Assembly: GCA_041745765.1 (NCBI GenBank) | Contig: JBGTIH010000048.1 | Location: forward strand, 1-64,000 | Direction of reading: 5' to 3' | Length of the DNA: 64,000 nt | Source: JAHCHG01 sp041745765 | GTDB taxonomy: Bacteria > Acidobacteriota > Blastocatellia > Pyrinomonadales > Pyrinomonadaceae | Shown here: piece after piece, positions 20,114-28,502 of the stretch | Layout: the number at the start of each line of letters is the position of its first letter | Position numbering within the stretch: the stretch's first letter is position 1 | Notes under the pieces: generated by a model | What the model was told of the DNA's origin: nothing | Database searches by the model: none | The model's input: only the letters and a program-made list of their open reading frames with translations | Position numbers and translations under genes: made by a program

Positions 20114-20185
20114 ACCACAGATGAACACAGATAAACACGGATAATTTTTTGGTGTTATCTGTGTTCATCTGTGTTCATCTGTGGT
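20114..20185. repeat. Palindromic repeat, 'ACCACAGATGAACACAG' family
   Basis: Arms ACCACAGATGAACACAG and its complement (ending CTGTGGT) flank a short AT-rich centre; the inner TTCATCTGTG unit is duplicated on the right arm. Such sequences are dispersed in many bacterial genomes. It lies between the Nramp-like gene and pxpA and may form a stable hairpin in the transcript. Confidence 0.75.
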
Positions 20186-20222
20186 AAAAAAAAAACTAAT
20201 TTAATCTGGTTTTACTATTTAT

Positions 20223-20364
20223 GAGTTACGCAGTTGGAAAAAGAAATTTACAGGGATCACAGGATGAACTACGGATAAAGACGTTTGTTAATCGTTGATT
20301 TTTTCCATCCCATCTATCCTGGCATCCCTGTAAATTCTGCTTTTTTTGTTCAACTGCGTAACTC
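20223..20364. repeat. 142-bp inverted-repeat element touching pxpA stop
   Basis: Ends are GAGTTACGCAGTTG and CAACTGCGTAACTC; an inner pair TTTACAGGGAT / ATCCCTGTAAA lies 12-16 bases inside. The right end stops exactly at the base before the pxpA TAA. It looks like a small non-autonomous mobile repeat (no ORF). Together with the preceding palindrome it occupies almost the whole 294-base gap. Confidence 0.75.
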
Positions 20365-21126
20365 TTAACTATTTAAACATTTAATTTCAATCCCGTTTTC
20401 GTTTAATTTCGTATTTATAATTTTCGCAAATTCCAGAGCATTTTCGCCGTCGCCGTGAATGCAGACGGTTTCGGCTTTTATTGCAACGCGTTCGCCGCTG
20501 ATAGCCGTCACGCTTTTTTCCTTAATCATTTGTAAAACCTGCAAAACGGCGGTTTCGGCGTCTTTGATCAAAGCGTTCGGCTGCGAGCGCGGCGTTAAAC
20601 TCCCGTCCGCTTGATAAGTCCGGTCGGCAAAAACCTCGCTCATCGTTTTCAAACCGATCTTTTCCGCTTCGGAAATCAAAAAACTTTTCGAAAGCCCGTA
20701 AAATATGAGGTTTGCATCAATTTGTTTGACTGCTCCGGCGATTGCTCCGGCGATTTCCGCATCTTTCGCGGCTTGATTATAGAGCGCACCGTGCGGTTTG
20801 ACGTGTCGGAGTTTCGTACCAAACGCTTCACAGATTCCTTTGACAGCGGAAACCTGATACAAAACAATATCGAAAATTTCCCGTGGAGAAAGACGCATTT
20901 CGCGTCTGCCGAAACCCTGAAGATCGGGAAACGAAGGATGTGCGCCGATGGCAACTTCTTTTTCTGCAGCGGTTTCTACGGTTTGACGAATCACCCCCGC
21001 ATCGCCCGCGTGAAAACCGCAGGCGATATTGATTGATGAGACAAAATCCATCAATTCGGCATCGCGCCCCATTTCCCACGCGCCGAAACTCTCGCCCATA
21101 TCGCAATTTAAGTCAATTGAAAACAT
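20365..21126 (-). CDS. pxpA: 5-oxoprolinase subunit A
   Basis: 253-residue LamB/YcsF family protein, full length. Diagnostic motifs: D-L-N-C-D-M-G-E-S-F-G at the N-terminus, S-S-I-N-I-A-C-G-F-H-A-G-D, G-A-H-P-S-F-P-D, H-V-K-P-H-G-A-L-Y-N and C-I-H-G-D-G. With PxpB and PxpC it forms the ATP-dependent prokaryotic 5-oxoprolinase that converts 5-oxo-L-proline to glutamate, removing a metabolite that arises from glutamine, glutathione or gamma-glutamyl peptides. Its partners lie directly upstream on the same strand. The stop abuts a mobile repeat. Confidence 0.93.
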   Translation of the reverse strand: MFSIDLNCDMGESFGAWEMGRDAELMDFVSSINIACGFHAGDAGVIRQTVETAAEKEVAIGAHPSFPDLQGFGRREMRLSPREIFDIVLYQVSAVKGICEAFGTKLRHVKPHGALYNQAAKDAEIAGAIAGAVKQIDANLIFYGLSKSFLISEAEKIGLKTMSEVFADRTYQADGSLTPRSQPNALIKDAETAVLQVLQMIKEKSVTAISGERVAIKAETVCIHGDGENALEFAKIINTKLNENGIEIKCLNS

Positions 21127-21129
21127 TTA

Positions 21130-21262
21130 TTTTCATCTGTGATAGCGAGCGGAAGCGAGTAGTGTGATTTTCATTTAACATATTTTATGCATCACGGATT
21201 TTGATTAAACATAAACTTTTTGAAAAATAATCCTGCTCACTACCGTTCGCTCGTGCTGATTT
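21130..21262. repeat. Pair of inverted 'GCGAGCGG-AGTGAGC' repeat copies
   Basis: Two diverged copies in opposite orientation: one at about 21130-21163 (atagcgagcggaagcgagta, then gtgtgatttt) and one at about 21232-21262, whose complement reads atcagcacgagcgaacggta followed by gtgagcag. The second copy lies inside the 3' end of pxpC. Related copies are at 28.46-28.50 kb and 43.14-43.23 kb. Confidence 0.65.
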
Positions 21263-22206
21263 TCACAGCCGATTTTGAAAAAATTCAGTTCATTTTCAAA
21301 ATTACATAATAAATTTTCTGCTTCCTTAGAAGAAATTAATTCAAATTTGATTTTATCATTCGCACCGAGTTGAGCAAGAACCGGCAAATCAGCTGAAATT
21401 ACCTGCCCGATGCGCGGATAACCGCCCGTCGTTTGATGATCCGCCATCAAAATTATCAACTGTCCGCCGGGCAAAAGCTGAATCGTGCCGAAATCCACCG
21501 CCGATGAAACTAATTCGATTTTGTCCAGTAAATACAAAGGTTTTCCCGAAAGCCGGAAACCCATCCGATTGGAATCATTCGAGATCGTAAATTCTTCTTT
21601 GAGCAAAATTTCTTCGCTCAGTCCGGTTAAATTTTGAAATTCCGCGCCGACTATCATTCTGATTGTCGGCGTTTCTTTATATCGGGGAATTAAATTATCG
21701 GAAATAAAAAAATCGAATTTTGATTCCGGTTTTTCAAATTTTTGATTAAAGAAAATTCGATCCCCTTTTTCTAAGTTTCTGCCTTCAAAACCGCCGATTT
21801 TCGCCGTTAAGTTTGTGCTTTTCGAGTTTAACCACTCTTTAATTTCAAAACCGGCTTTGACCGATAAATACGCACGATTGCTGAAAATTTTTTTTGAAAA
21901 ACGCAAAATCTGACCTTTTTTAACAAAAATCGGTCGCCAATTTTCGACTTGTTTTTCGTCAATTTTCGCGCCGAAATCTGCGCCGCCGAACGCGATTACG
22001 GCGTTTTCTTCAAACTTTATAATCGGCGCAGGGAAATGAAATTCCAGAACCGCTTCATTTTCAGCATTTCCGAGCAAAATATTGATCAGACGCGCGGCAG
22101 TTTTATCCATCGCGCCGTTCGGATTTACCCCGAACCGCCGAAACCCGTTTCTGCCCAAGTCCTGGACGGTCGTTAAAATACCGCTTTTTTGAAAAATCAA
22201 ACTCAT
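21205..22206 (-). CDS. pxpC: 5-oxoprolinase subunit C (biotin-dependent carboxyltransferase-like)
   Basis: About 333 residues from ATG 22204-22206 (M-S-L-I-F-Q-K-S-G); a start at 22218 adds four residues. N-terminal G-I-L-T-T-V-Q-D-L-G-R, then G-V-N-P-N-G-A-M-D, and later S-N-R-M-G-F-R-L-S-G, G-T-I-Q-L-L-P-G-G-Q and A-D-H-Q-T-T-G-G-Y-P-R-I-G identify the KipA/PxpC (AHS2) domain. It pairs with PxpB in the 5-oxoprolinase complex. The last ~15 residues (C-E-N-Q-H-E-R-T-V-V-S-R) are encoded by a copy of a dispersed repeat, so the tail is probably not ancestral. Confidence 0.92.
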   Translation of the reverse strand: MSLIFQKSGILTTVQDLGRNGFRRFGVNPNGAMDKTAARLINILLGNAENEAVLEFHFPAPIIKFEENAVIAFGGADFGAKIDEKQVENWRPIFVKKGQILRFSKKIFSNRAYLSVKAGFEIKEWLNSKSTNLTAKIGGFEGRNLEKGDRIFFNQKFEKPESKFDFFISDNLIPRYKETPTIRMIVGAEFQNLTGLSEEILLKEEFTISNDSNRMGFRLSGKPLYLLDKIELVSSAVDFGTIQLLPGGQLIILMADHQTTGGYPRIGQVISADLPVLAQLGANDKIKFELISSKEAENLLCNFENELNFFKIGCENQHERTVVSRIIFQKVYV

Positions 22207-22211
22207 TTTTT

Positions 22212-22895
22212 TTAACACGAATAAAATTTCACCGAATCTCCGGCTTGCAGAAATGTCGGATTTTCGTTTTCGGGTGTGAATATTTCCAGATCGGTTTTGC
22301 CGATAATCTGCCAGCCGCCAGGCGATTCGAGCGAATAGATTCCGGTTTGCCGTCCTGCAATGGCGACGCTTCCTTTCGGCACTTTTTGGCGCGGCGCGTC
22401 TCTTCTCGGCGCGGCGATTCGGGAATCCAATTCACCCATATAAGCAAAACCCGGCAGAAATCCGAGCAGAAAAACTCTGTAAATCTTTGAAGTGAATATT
22501 TCGATAACTTCGCTTTTTTCCAGATTATTAAACGACGCGACGAATTCCAGATCGAGCGCGTGTCGTTCATCGAAATCAACCGGAATTTCGATGAGGCGCG
22601 GCTCTTTTTCAGGAAGTTCGCTTAAATTTTGCAAGGCGTTTTCGATAAAATCTTTTACTGTTTCGAAAGCCGTCTTAAATTCGGGAAATTCGCTCCTGAT
22701 TTTCAAAACATCGTAAAAAACCGAAAGCGAACTGTAAGCCGGAACGGTTTCGATAAAACCCGTAAATTGATTATTTTCAATAAATCGGGCAAGCCGCAAA
22801 ACTTTTTCGTTTAGTTCGAGCGAAATCTCGTTACCGAAATCAACGGTCAAAGCCGCATCGCCGAGCGGAAAGATTTTTGTTGATTTTCCGTTCAT
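22212..22895 (-). CDS. pxpB: 5-oxoprolinase subunit B (KipI-like)
   Basis: 227-residue AHS1/KipI family protein. Recognised from F-P-L-G-D-A-A-L-T-V-D-F-G at the start, E-T-V-P-A-Y-S-S-L-S-V-F-Y-D, I-P-V-D-F-D, L-G-F-L-P-G-F-A-Y-M-G and the end A-G-R-Q-T-G-I-Y-S-L-E-S-P-G-G-W-Q-I-I-G-K-T. The PxpB-PxpC pair supplies the ATP-dependent part of 5-oxoprolinase. Its ATG overlaps the stop of the preceding ABC ATPase by four bases, so translation is coupled, and it ends close to the pxpC start. Confidence 0.93.
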   Translation of the reverse strand: MNGKSTKIFPLGDAALTVDFGNEISLELNEKVLRLARFIENNQFTGFIETVPAYSSLSVFYDVLKIRSEFPEFKTAFETVKDFIENALQNLSELPEKEPRLIEIPVDFDERHALDLEFVASFNNLEKSEVIEIFTSKIYRVFLLGFLPGFAYMGELDSRIAAPRRDAPRQKVPKGSVAIAGRQTGIYSLESPGGWQIIGKTDLEIFTPENENPTFLQAGDSVKFYSC

Positions 22896-23857
22896 TCGTA
22901 GCTTTCCAAAACATCGAGCAGCGTTGCTTTTTCCGTTTCGACATCGAGAATTTTAGCGTTTTTATCCGAAAGCCGGGCGATTGTTTTTCCAAGTGAATCG
23001 TCTTCGGATTCACGCGAAAATTTCAGCGTCATAATTTCGCCGTTTTGTTCAAATTCAAAATCCTTCAAATTACTCAGCGTTTCAAAAATTTCGGGATCGC
23101 TTGATTTCAGATTTATTTTCACTTTTTGCGTTTGTTTGTGGGATTTTCGCAGGTTTTCAGGCGTTCCCGTCGTGCGGATTTCGCCGTTTGAAATAATGGC
23201 GATGCGGTTGCAAAGTTCTTCGATTTCCGAGAGATTATGCGAGGTCAAAAGAATCGAAACCCCTTCGAGCGAGCCGATCAGATCGCGCATCGAAGCCGCC
23301 GCCAGCGGATCGAGCGAGCGAGTCGGTTCGTCGAGCAACAGAATCGGCGGTTCGGCAAGCAACGCCCGCGCAACCGCCAGACGCTGTTTGTTTCCGGTCG
23401 AAAGCTCGGAAAAACGGCGTTTTTCGTATTTGGCAATATCCAGTCGTTCAAAAAGCGCGGAAATTTTTGTTCGCGCTTCGCGATCTTTCATTCCGTAGAG
23501 CCGCGCAAAAAATAAAAGATTCTGCCGTGAAGTCAATCGCCAGTAAAATGAGCGTTCTTCGGCGGTTGCTAAGCCGATTAAGGAACGAACCTTTACTTCG
23601 TCCTCGACCGAATCAAAACCTTTGACAATGACATTTCCGCTCGTCGGCTGAACGAGTGTCGCAATAATTTTTGTCAGAGTCGTCTTTCCTGCACCGTTTC
23701 GTCCGATTAAACCGAAAATCTCGCCTTCGCCGATTTCGATTGAAACATTTTTAAGTGCTTCAACCGCAGGTTTTACGGGAAGCCGGAAAAACTTTTTCAA
23801 ACGTGGAAAAGCGGGCGGATAGGTTTTAGAAAGATTTTTGATAGAAATTGCTGTCAC
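22892..23857 (-). CDS. ABC transporter ATP-binding protein
   Basis: Cytoplasmic ABC ATPase with Walker A G-R-N-G-A-G-K-T-T, Q-loop region, signature L-S-T-G-N-K-Q-R, Walker B I-L-L-L-D-E-P-T and H-loop L-L-T-S-H-N. It belongs to the ABC-2/DrrA-like group judging by the E-A-L-K-N-V-S-I-E-I start and a C-terminal ~90-residue extension. I use GTG 23855-23857 (V-T-A-I-S-I-K-N-L), where homology-like sequence begins; the ORF extends to an ATG at 23932, adding 25 residues that look unstructured. No permease lies nearby. Four-base overlap with pxpB suggests an operon, though a functional link to 5-oxoproline is unproven. Confidence 0.82.
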   Translation of the reverse strand: MTAISIKNLSKTYPPAFPRLKKFFRLPVKPAVEALKNVSIEIGEGEIFGLIGRNGAGKTTLTKIIATLVQPTSGNVIVKGFDSVEDEVKVRSLIGLATAEERSFYWRLTSRQNLLFFARLYGMKDREARTKISALFERLDIAKYEKRRFSELSTGNKQRLAVARALLAEPPILLLDEPTRSLDPLAAASMRDLIGSLEGVSILLTSHNLSEIEELCNRIAIISNGEIRTTGTPENLRKSHKQTQKVKINLKSSDPEIFETLSNLKDFEFEQNGEIMTLKFSRESEDDSLGKTIARLSDKNAKILDVETEKATLLDVLESYE

Positions 23858-23973
23858 AAAATAATCGGCGATAAGAGAAAATTTAATTTTACAGGTAAAA
23901 AAGTATTGTAACCTTATCTCACTTTTTATCATAAATTATCAAAAGATGAAAATTTAAAGTTTGGAGTTTCAAA

Positions 23974-26900
23974 ATGTTTAGGCAAAAAGATAGTTCGGTA
24001 AAATTGTATGAGATTCTTCTTTTGGAATATGAAAAACTCGGAATTTTAGATGAGCAAATTTCCAAAATTAAGAAAGAATCCGACGCGGAATTTGTCGGAT
24101 TGGATTGGAACGATTTTTCGGTGAACGATTGGATTCAGGTGCAAAGATTGAAAAAAATCCGTCGGCATTTACCGAAAACGCAGCAGACGGATAATGAAAA
24201 TACAAATAAAAAGAGCGTCATTTCGCCGTCGGCATTGTGTTTTTCAGGCGGCGGAATTCGCAGCGCGACGTTTTGTTTGGGCGTTTTGCAAGGTTTGGCA
24301 AAATACGGACTTTTGGATAAATTCGATTATCTTTCGACCGTTTCCGGCGGCGGTTACATCGGCAGTTGGCTTTCGGCTTGGATTGATCGCGCCGGAAGCG
24401 TCGAAAAAGTTCAGGCATCTTTGAGCCGTGATGAAATGAATCCGTATCTTTTTGAATTAAAGGATTTTAACATAAATTACAGCGATGCGGACGCGCTTGA
24501 AAAAATCAAACTTCTGAAGAAATTATTGAGAGCGAATCGGGGAATTTTTACGAAGGAAATAACTGCAAATCTCGACAAAATAAATCTACCGAAAGGTTCT
24601 GATATTGAAAAAATTATCGCGAAAAACCACGAGATCAAACGCTTTCTCAAGGAGTTTTGCAAGATTTTAAACCAAATTTTGTTAAACAAAAAAATTGTCG
24701 AAGAAAATCAGCAGTTTTGTTTGACGCTCGAAAAATCTTCGCTTGAACGAATAAAAGAAACGCGCTTAAAATTTGAGGAGATTTTTGAGGATTTTCTGGC
24801 AAAACCTTATTTGTTCAAACAAGAAGATTTGAGTTCTAATTTTTCAAACGATGCGATTTTAGCGGCATTTAATAAAACTTTTAAAGAACCGGAAGACGAA
24901 ATATTTTACAAAGATTTATTGAACTTGCTGACTTTAAAAAAAGATTTTGAACAAAAAGCGTTTCAAGAATTTTTTCTTGAAAATTTGAATGAAAAAATCC
25001 TGAGTTTTGCAGGGAATATCGAAAGAATAAAGAAAAGACGACGGATTTTTAAGAATCTCGAAGGGATTTTCAAAAAATACGACGAATCGGATTTTTTGCA
25101 AAACAAGGAAACGGCAAATATAAAGGTCGAACCGGAAGAAATCACGCATCTGCGGACTTACAGCAATTATATGAGTCCGAAACTCGGTCTTTTTTCGACC
25201 GATACATTTTCGCTGATCGGGCTTTATTTGCGGAATTTGTTTCTGAATTGGCTGGTTTTCGTGCCGATAATCGCGGCGGTTTTGCTTATTCCAAAAATCT
25301 TTTTATGGATTCTCGACAGAAAAAGCATATTTCTCGATCTGGAAAAATTATTTCCAGGCAGAATACTTGAATTTTTGGGAACGAATGCAAGCAAAATTCG
25401 GGAATTGTTTTTTCAAATTACCCCGTATTCTTTGAATTACACATATTTATTGATCGCGGCGACAATTGTCGGAATTTTCAGCATTATTTTTATAAATATT
25501 TTTCGTCCGAGTTTGAGCGAAGAAACGCTGATAAAACAAAATTACGAAATAGATGAAACAATCGGAATAACTAAAACTTTTGAAAATAAAGTCAGATCAA
25601 TGTGTTTTTATCCGCTTGTTTTAACTTCAATAATATTAGCGATTTACTGGAATTGGAAAGGAATTGATTCAGAGCGAATCGTAGAATTTTCGTATTATTT
25701 TATATTGTTCGGCATAGTTTTATTTATCGTCAGTTTCATTATCGCGCGTTCGATTTTTTACGGTTGGAATATATTCAGATTCAAAGTGAAAAAAGATTCG
25801 ACAGCAAAAATTTATGCTTATTCCGATTATAAAAATGCTTTCAAAGAATTAATCATTTCACTCGTCTGCGGCGCGACCGGAGGTTTGATTTTATATTTTG
25901 TAACGGAAAGATTCGCGAATTTGCCGGGTGTGTTAAGTGATTATAAAAACCCGGTTTATCTAACTATTGCACCGCCGGTTTTTTTATTTGTATTTTTAAT
26001 TTGCGCTACGCTTTTTGTCGGAATCGCCAGCAAAATCACGGACGATATGGACAGGGAATGGATGACCAGATTCGGCGCGATGATTTTGAAATTCCTTGTC
26101 GGTTGGATCGTAATTTTCGGCACAGTTCTGCTTGGTGAAGAAATCTTAAAGATTTTAAGCGATTGGATGAATATTCCAGCTTTGCTGGCTTCGATCGGCG
26201 GTATTTCCGGCTTGATAACTCTTGGCTTAGGTTTCAGCAGTGCGTCAACCGAAGAAAAAGACGATTCAAAAGGCGGTTTTAAAAGTTTGATTTTGAGTGT
26301 CGCACCGCAAATTGCCGCGCCGGTTTTTATAATTTTTCTGGTCGGTTTGATCGCTTATTTAACAGGCTTATTGATGAATTATTTAAACATTTTGAACCCC
26401 TGGATTTGGTTTTTTCTTTTTGCGGGATTCGGCGGTTTATTAGGATTTTGGATAAATATCAATAAATTTTCGCTTCACGCAATGTATCGTGAGCGTTTGA
26501 TCAGAGCGTATCTCGGCGCGTCGAGAATCAGGGAAAGATTCAAAACGGCAAACAGTTTTACCGGCTTGGATGTGTTGGATAATGTCGAAATGAAATATCT
26601 CGTTCAAAAGCCGTATCACGTTGTAAATATGACACTTAATCTTGTTAAAGCGCAGGATTTGCGCTTTCAGAACAGAAAAGCCGAGTCATTTACGGCAAGC
26701 GGACTTTTTTGCGGAAGTTCGAATATGGGAAACGGCACGGGGCATTTTCGCAGTTCGGAAACATACGGACGTAATGAGCAAAACAGAAGATCAATCACCT
26801 TGGGAACTGCCGCAGCGATTTCCGGCGCGGCGGCTTCGCCGAATATGGGTTATTATACGGTTTCGAGCGCGGTTTCTTTTTTGATGACGCTTTTTAATAT

Positions 26901-27600
26901 TCGATTGGGCTGGTGGCTCGGAAATCCCGGAAAAATGGGGCAGGAAACATATAAAAAGGCTTCGCCGCGATGGTCGCCGAAACTCTTTTTTGATGAAGCT
27001 TTGGGAAATACAACGAATATTTATCCGTATATTTACGTTTCCGACGGCGGACATTTTGAAAATCTAGGCATTTACGAAATGGTTTTGCGCCGCTGTAAAT
27101 TTATTCTGGCAATTGATTCTGGTGCGGACGCAAAATTTACTTTTTCGGATTTGGGAAATGCGGTTCACAAAATCCGCGTTGATATGGGCATTCCGATAGT
27201 TTTTGAACAAACTCCGATAAAATCGAGATATTGCACAATCGCAAAAATAAAATATTCAGAATCGGATGGCGCGGAAAATTCCGACGACGGCATTTTGATC
27301 TACATCAAACCGACGCTCGACGGCACAGAACCGATTGATATTCAGCAATATCAAACAATCAACAAAGATTTTCCGCACGAAACAACCGCCGATCAGATGT
27401 ATAGCGAAACGCAATTTGAAAGCTATCGTTCGCTCGGATTTCATATTATTGACACGATTTGCCGCGCCGAAAGTAATCTGAAATGCGAGGATTTCAATAA
27501 ATTTCGTCAATTAGCCGAAACTTATGTGTCAAAATTCGAGGAAAAAAGCGAATCGAAAAAAGAATCGGATATTAAAGCGAATGTTCATCCGCGCAAATAA
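23974..27600 (+). CDS. Membrane-embedded patatin-like phospholipase, 1208 aa
   Basis: Serine hydrolase of the patatin fold split by a large insert. N-terminal block: oxyanion motif F-S-G-G-G-I-R-S-A (G92-G94) and nucleophile elbow T-V-S-G-G-G-Y with S124; the first Gly of GxSxG is replaced by Thr. A charged helical region (about 150-390) follows, then roughly ten or more hydrophobic segments between about 415 and 840. The catalytic Asp is only reached at D1024 in V-S-D-G-G-H-F-E-N-L-G. It should be an inner-membrane lipid acylhydrolase with its active site rebuilt around the membrane domain (inference). It is convergent with the DppC-like permease, with one base between stop codons. Confidence 0.82.
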   Translation: MFRQKDSSVKLYEILLLEYEKLGILDEQISKIKKESDAEFVGLDWNDFSVNDWIQVQRLKKIRRHLPKTQQTDNENTNKKSVISPSALCFSGGGIRSATFCLGVLQGLAKYGLLDKFDYLSTVSGGGYIGSWLSAWIDRAGSVEKVQASLSRDEMNPYLFELKDFNINYSDADALEKIKLLKKLLRANRGIFTKEITANLDKINLPKGSDIEKIIAKNHEIKRFLKEFCKILNQILLNKKIVEENQQFCLTLEKSSLERIKETRLKFEEIFEDFLAKPYLFKQEDLSSNFSNDAILAAFNKTFKEPEDEIFYKDLLNLLTLKKDFEQKAFQEFFLENLNEKILSFAGNIERIKKRRRIFKNLEGIFKKYDESDFLQNKETANIKVEPEEITHLRTYSNYMSPKLGLFSTDTFSLIGLYLRNLFLNWLVFVPIIAAVLLIPKIFLWILDRKSIFLDLEKLFPGRILEFLGTNASKIRELFFQITPYSLNYTYLLIAATIVGIFSIIFINIFRPSLSEETLIKQNYEIDETIGITKTFENKVRSMCFYPLVLTSIILAIYWNWKGIDSERIVEFSYYFILFGIVLFIVSFIIARSIFYGWNIFRFKVKKDSTAKIYAYSDYKNAFKELIISLVCGATGGLILYFVTERFANLPGVLSDYKNPVYLTIAPPVFLFVFLICATLFVGIASKITDDMDREWMTRFGAMILKFLVGWIVIFGTVLLGEEILKILSDWMNIPALLASIGGISGLITLGLGFSSASTEEKDDSKGGFKSLILSVAPQIAAPVFIIFLVGLIAYLTGLLMNYLNILNPWIWFFLFAGFGGLLGFWININKFSLHAMYRERLIRAYLGASRIRERFKTANSFTGLDVLDNVEMKYLVQKPYHVVNMTLNLVKAQDLRFQNRKAESFTASGLFCGSSNMGNGTGHFRSSETYGRNEQNRRSITLGTAAAISGAAASPNMGYYTVSSAVSFLMTLFNIRLGWWLGNPGKMGQETYKKASPRWSPKLFFDEALGNTTNIYPYIYVSDGGHFENLGIYEMVLRRCKFILAIDSGADAKFTFSDLGNAVHKIRVDMGIPIVFEQTPIKSRYCTIAKIKYSESDGAENSDDGILIYIKPTLDGTEPIDIQQYQTINKDFPHETTADQMYSETQFESYRSLGFHIIDTICRAESNLKCEDFNKFRQLAETYVSKFEEKSESKKESDIKANVHPRK

Positions 27601-27601
27601 T

Positions 27602-28426
27602 TTACCGGCTGCGCTGTTTCGGATCGAGATATTCACGAAGTCCGTCGCCGATGAAATTGAAGGCGAGAACGGTTAAAGCAATCGCCACGCCGGGAAAAAA
27701 CAAGACGTGCGGCGAATTGTATAAAATATCAATTCCGCGAGCTTCTTCGATCATCGTTCCCCAGGAAGGCGCGGGCGGCGGAATTCCTAAACCTAAAAAT
27801 GAAAGCGACGCTTCGGATAAAACCGCGCCCGCCATACCGAGCGAGGCTTGAACGATTAAAGGCTGAATCGCATTCGGCAAAATATGCGTGAACAAAAGAC
27901 GCATATTGCTCGCGCCGAGTGCGCGCGCGGCTTGTACGAAATCGTATTCGCGGATTTTCAAAACCTGTCCGCGCATCACACGCGCATAACCGACCCAACC
28001 AATTACGCACAAAGCTAAGATCAATTTGCCCAAACCCGCACCGAGAAATGCGACTAAAGCAATTGCCAGAAGCAAACCGGGAAATGCCAAAAAAACATTG
28101 AAAACATAGCCCGACAGAAATTTATCAACCCAACCGCCGTAAAAACCGGCAATCGCACCGATAAAAATCCCGATTACTGCCGAAACCGCGACGACGACAA
28201 TTCCGACTTGCAGAGAAATCCGCGCACCGAAAACGACACGCGAAAAAACATCGCGTCCGAGCGCGTCCGTCCCGAACCAATGTTCGGCGGAAGGCGCGGC
28301 GTAACGCATAAATAAATCCTGCGCCGTAACGTCGTGCGTGGCGATAAAGGGCGCGAAAATCGCCGTTATAATAAAAACGGCGGCAATGGCGATTCCGATG
28401 TAGGTTAATCTATTCATCAATTTCAA
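27602..28426 (-). CDS. ABC permease, DppC/OppC type
   Basis: 274-residue inner-membrane permease with about six hydrophobic segments. N-terminal F-I-A-T-H-D-V-T-A-Q-D-L, H-W-F-G-T-D-A-L-G-R-D-V-F-S-R, and the cytoplasmic EAA-type loop Q-A-A-R-A-L-G-A-S-N followed by H-I-L-P-N are diagnostic for the second permease of peptide/nickel/opine ABC importers. It partners the DppB-like permease upstream (76-base gap). The binding protein and ATPases are not in the window. Confidence 0.9.
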   Translation of the reverse strand: MKLMNRLTYIGIAIAAVFIITAIFAPFIATHDVTAQDLFMRYAAPSAEHWFGTDALGRDVFSRVVFGARISLQVGIVVVAVSAVIGIFIGAIAGFYGGWVDKFLSGYVFNVFLAFPGLLLAIALVAFLGAGLGKLILALCVIGWVGYARVMRGQVLKIREYDFVQAARALGASNMRLLFTHILPNAIQPLIVQASLGMAGAVLSEASLSFLGLGIPPPAPSWGTMIEEARGIDILYNSPHVLFFPGVAIALTVLAFNFIGDGLREYLDPKQRSR

Positions 28427-28454
28427 TCAGTCCGGCAAGCAATAAAAAATTGTC

Positions 28455-28500
28455 TTGATTTATCAGCAAACTTGCTCACTACCGCTCGCTACACTGATTT
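28455..28500. repeat. Dispersed 'CTCACTACCGCTCGCTACACTG' repeat copy
   Basis: The gap between the two permease genes contains the complement of the repeat also seen at 21.2 kb and 43.2 kb, including the segment tgctcactaccgctcgctac and a T-run. It does not look like a terminator because no matching second arm is present here. Confidence 0.55.
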
Positions 28501-28502
28501 TT

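Noticed and set aside
20114..20364. CRISPR array
   Set aside because: Repeats are palindromic and not evenly spaced, and there are no spacers or cas genes nearby.
23858..23932. 25-residue N-terminal extension of the ABC ATPase
   Set aside because: The extension looks unlike ABC proteins; the GTG at 23857 fits the domain start better, though this is not proven.
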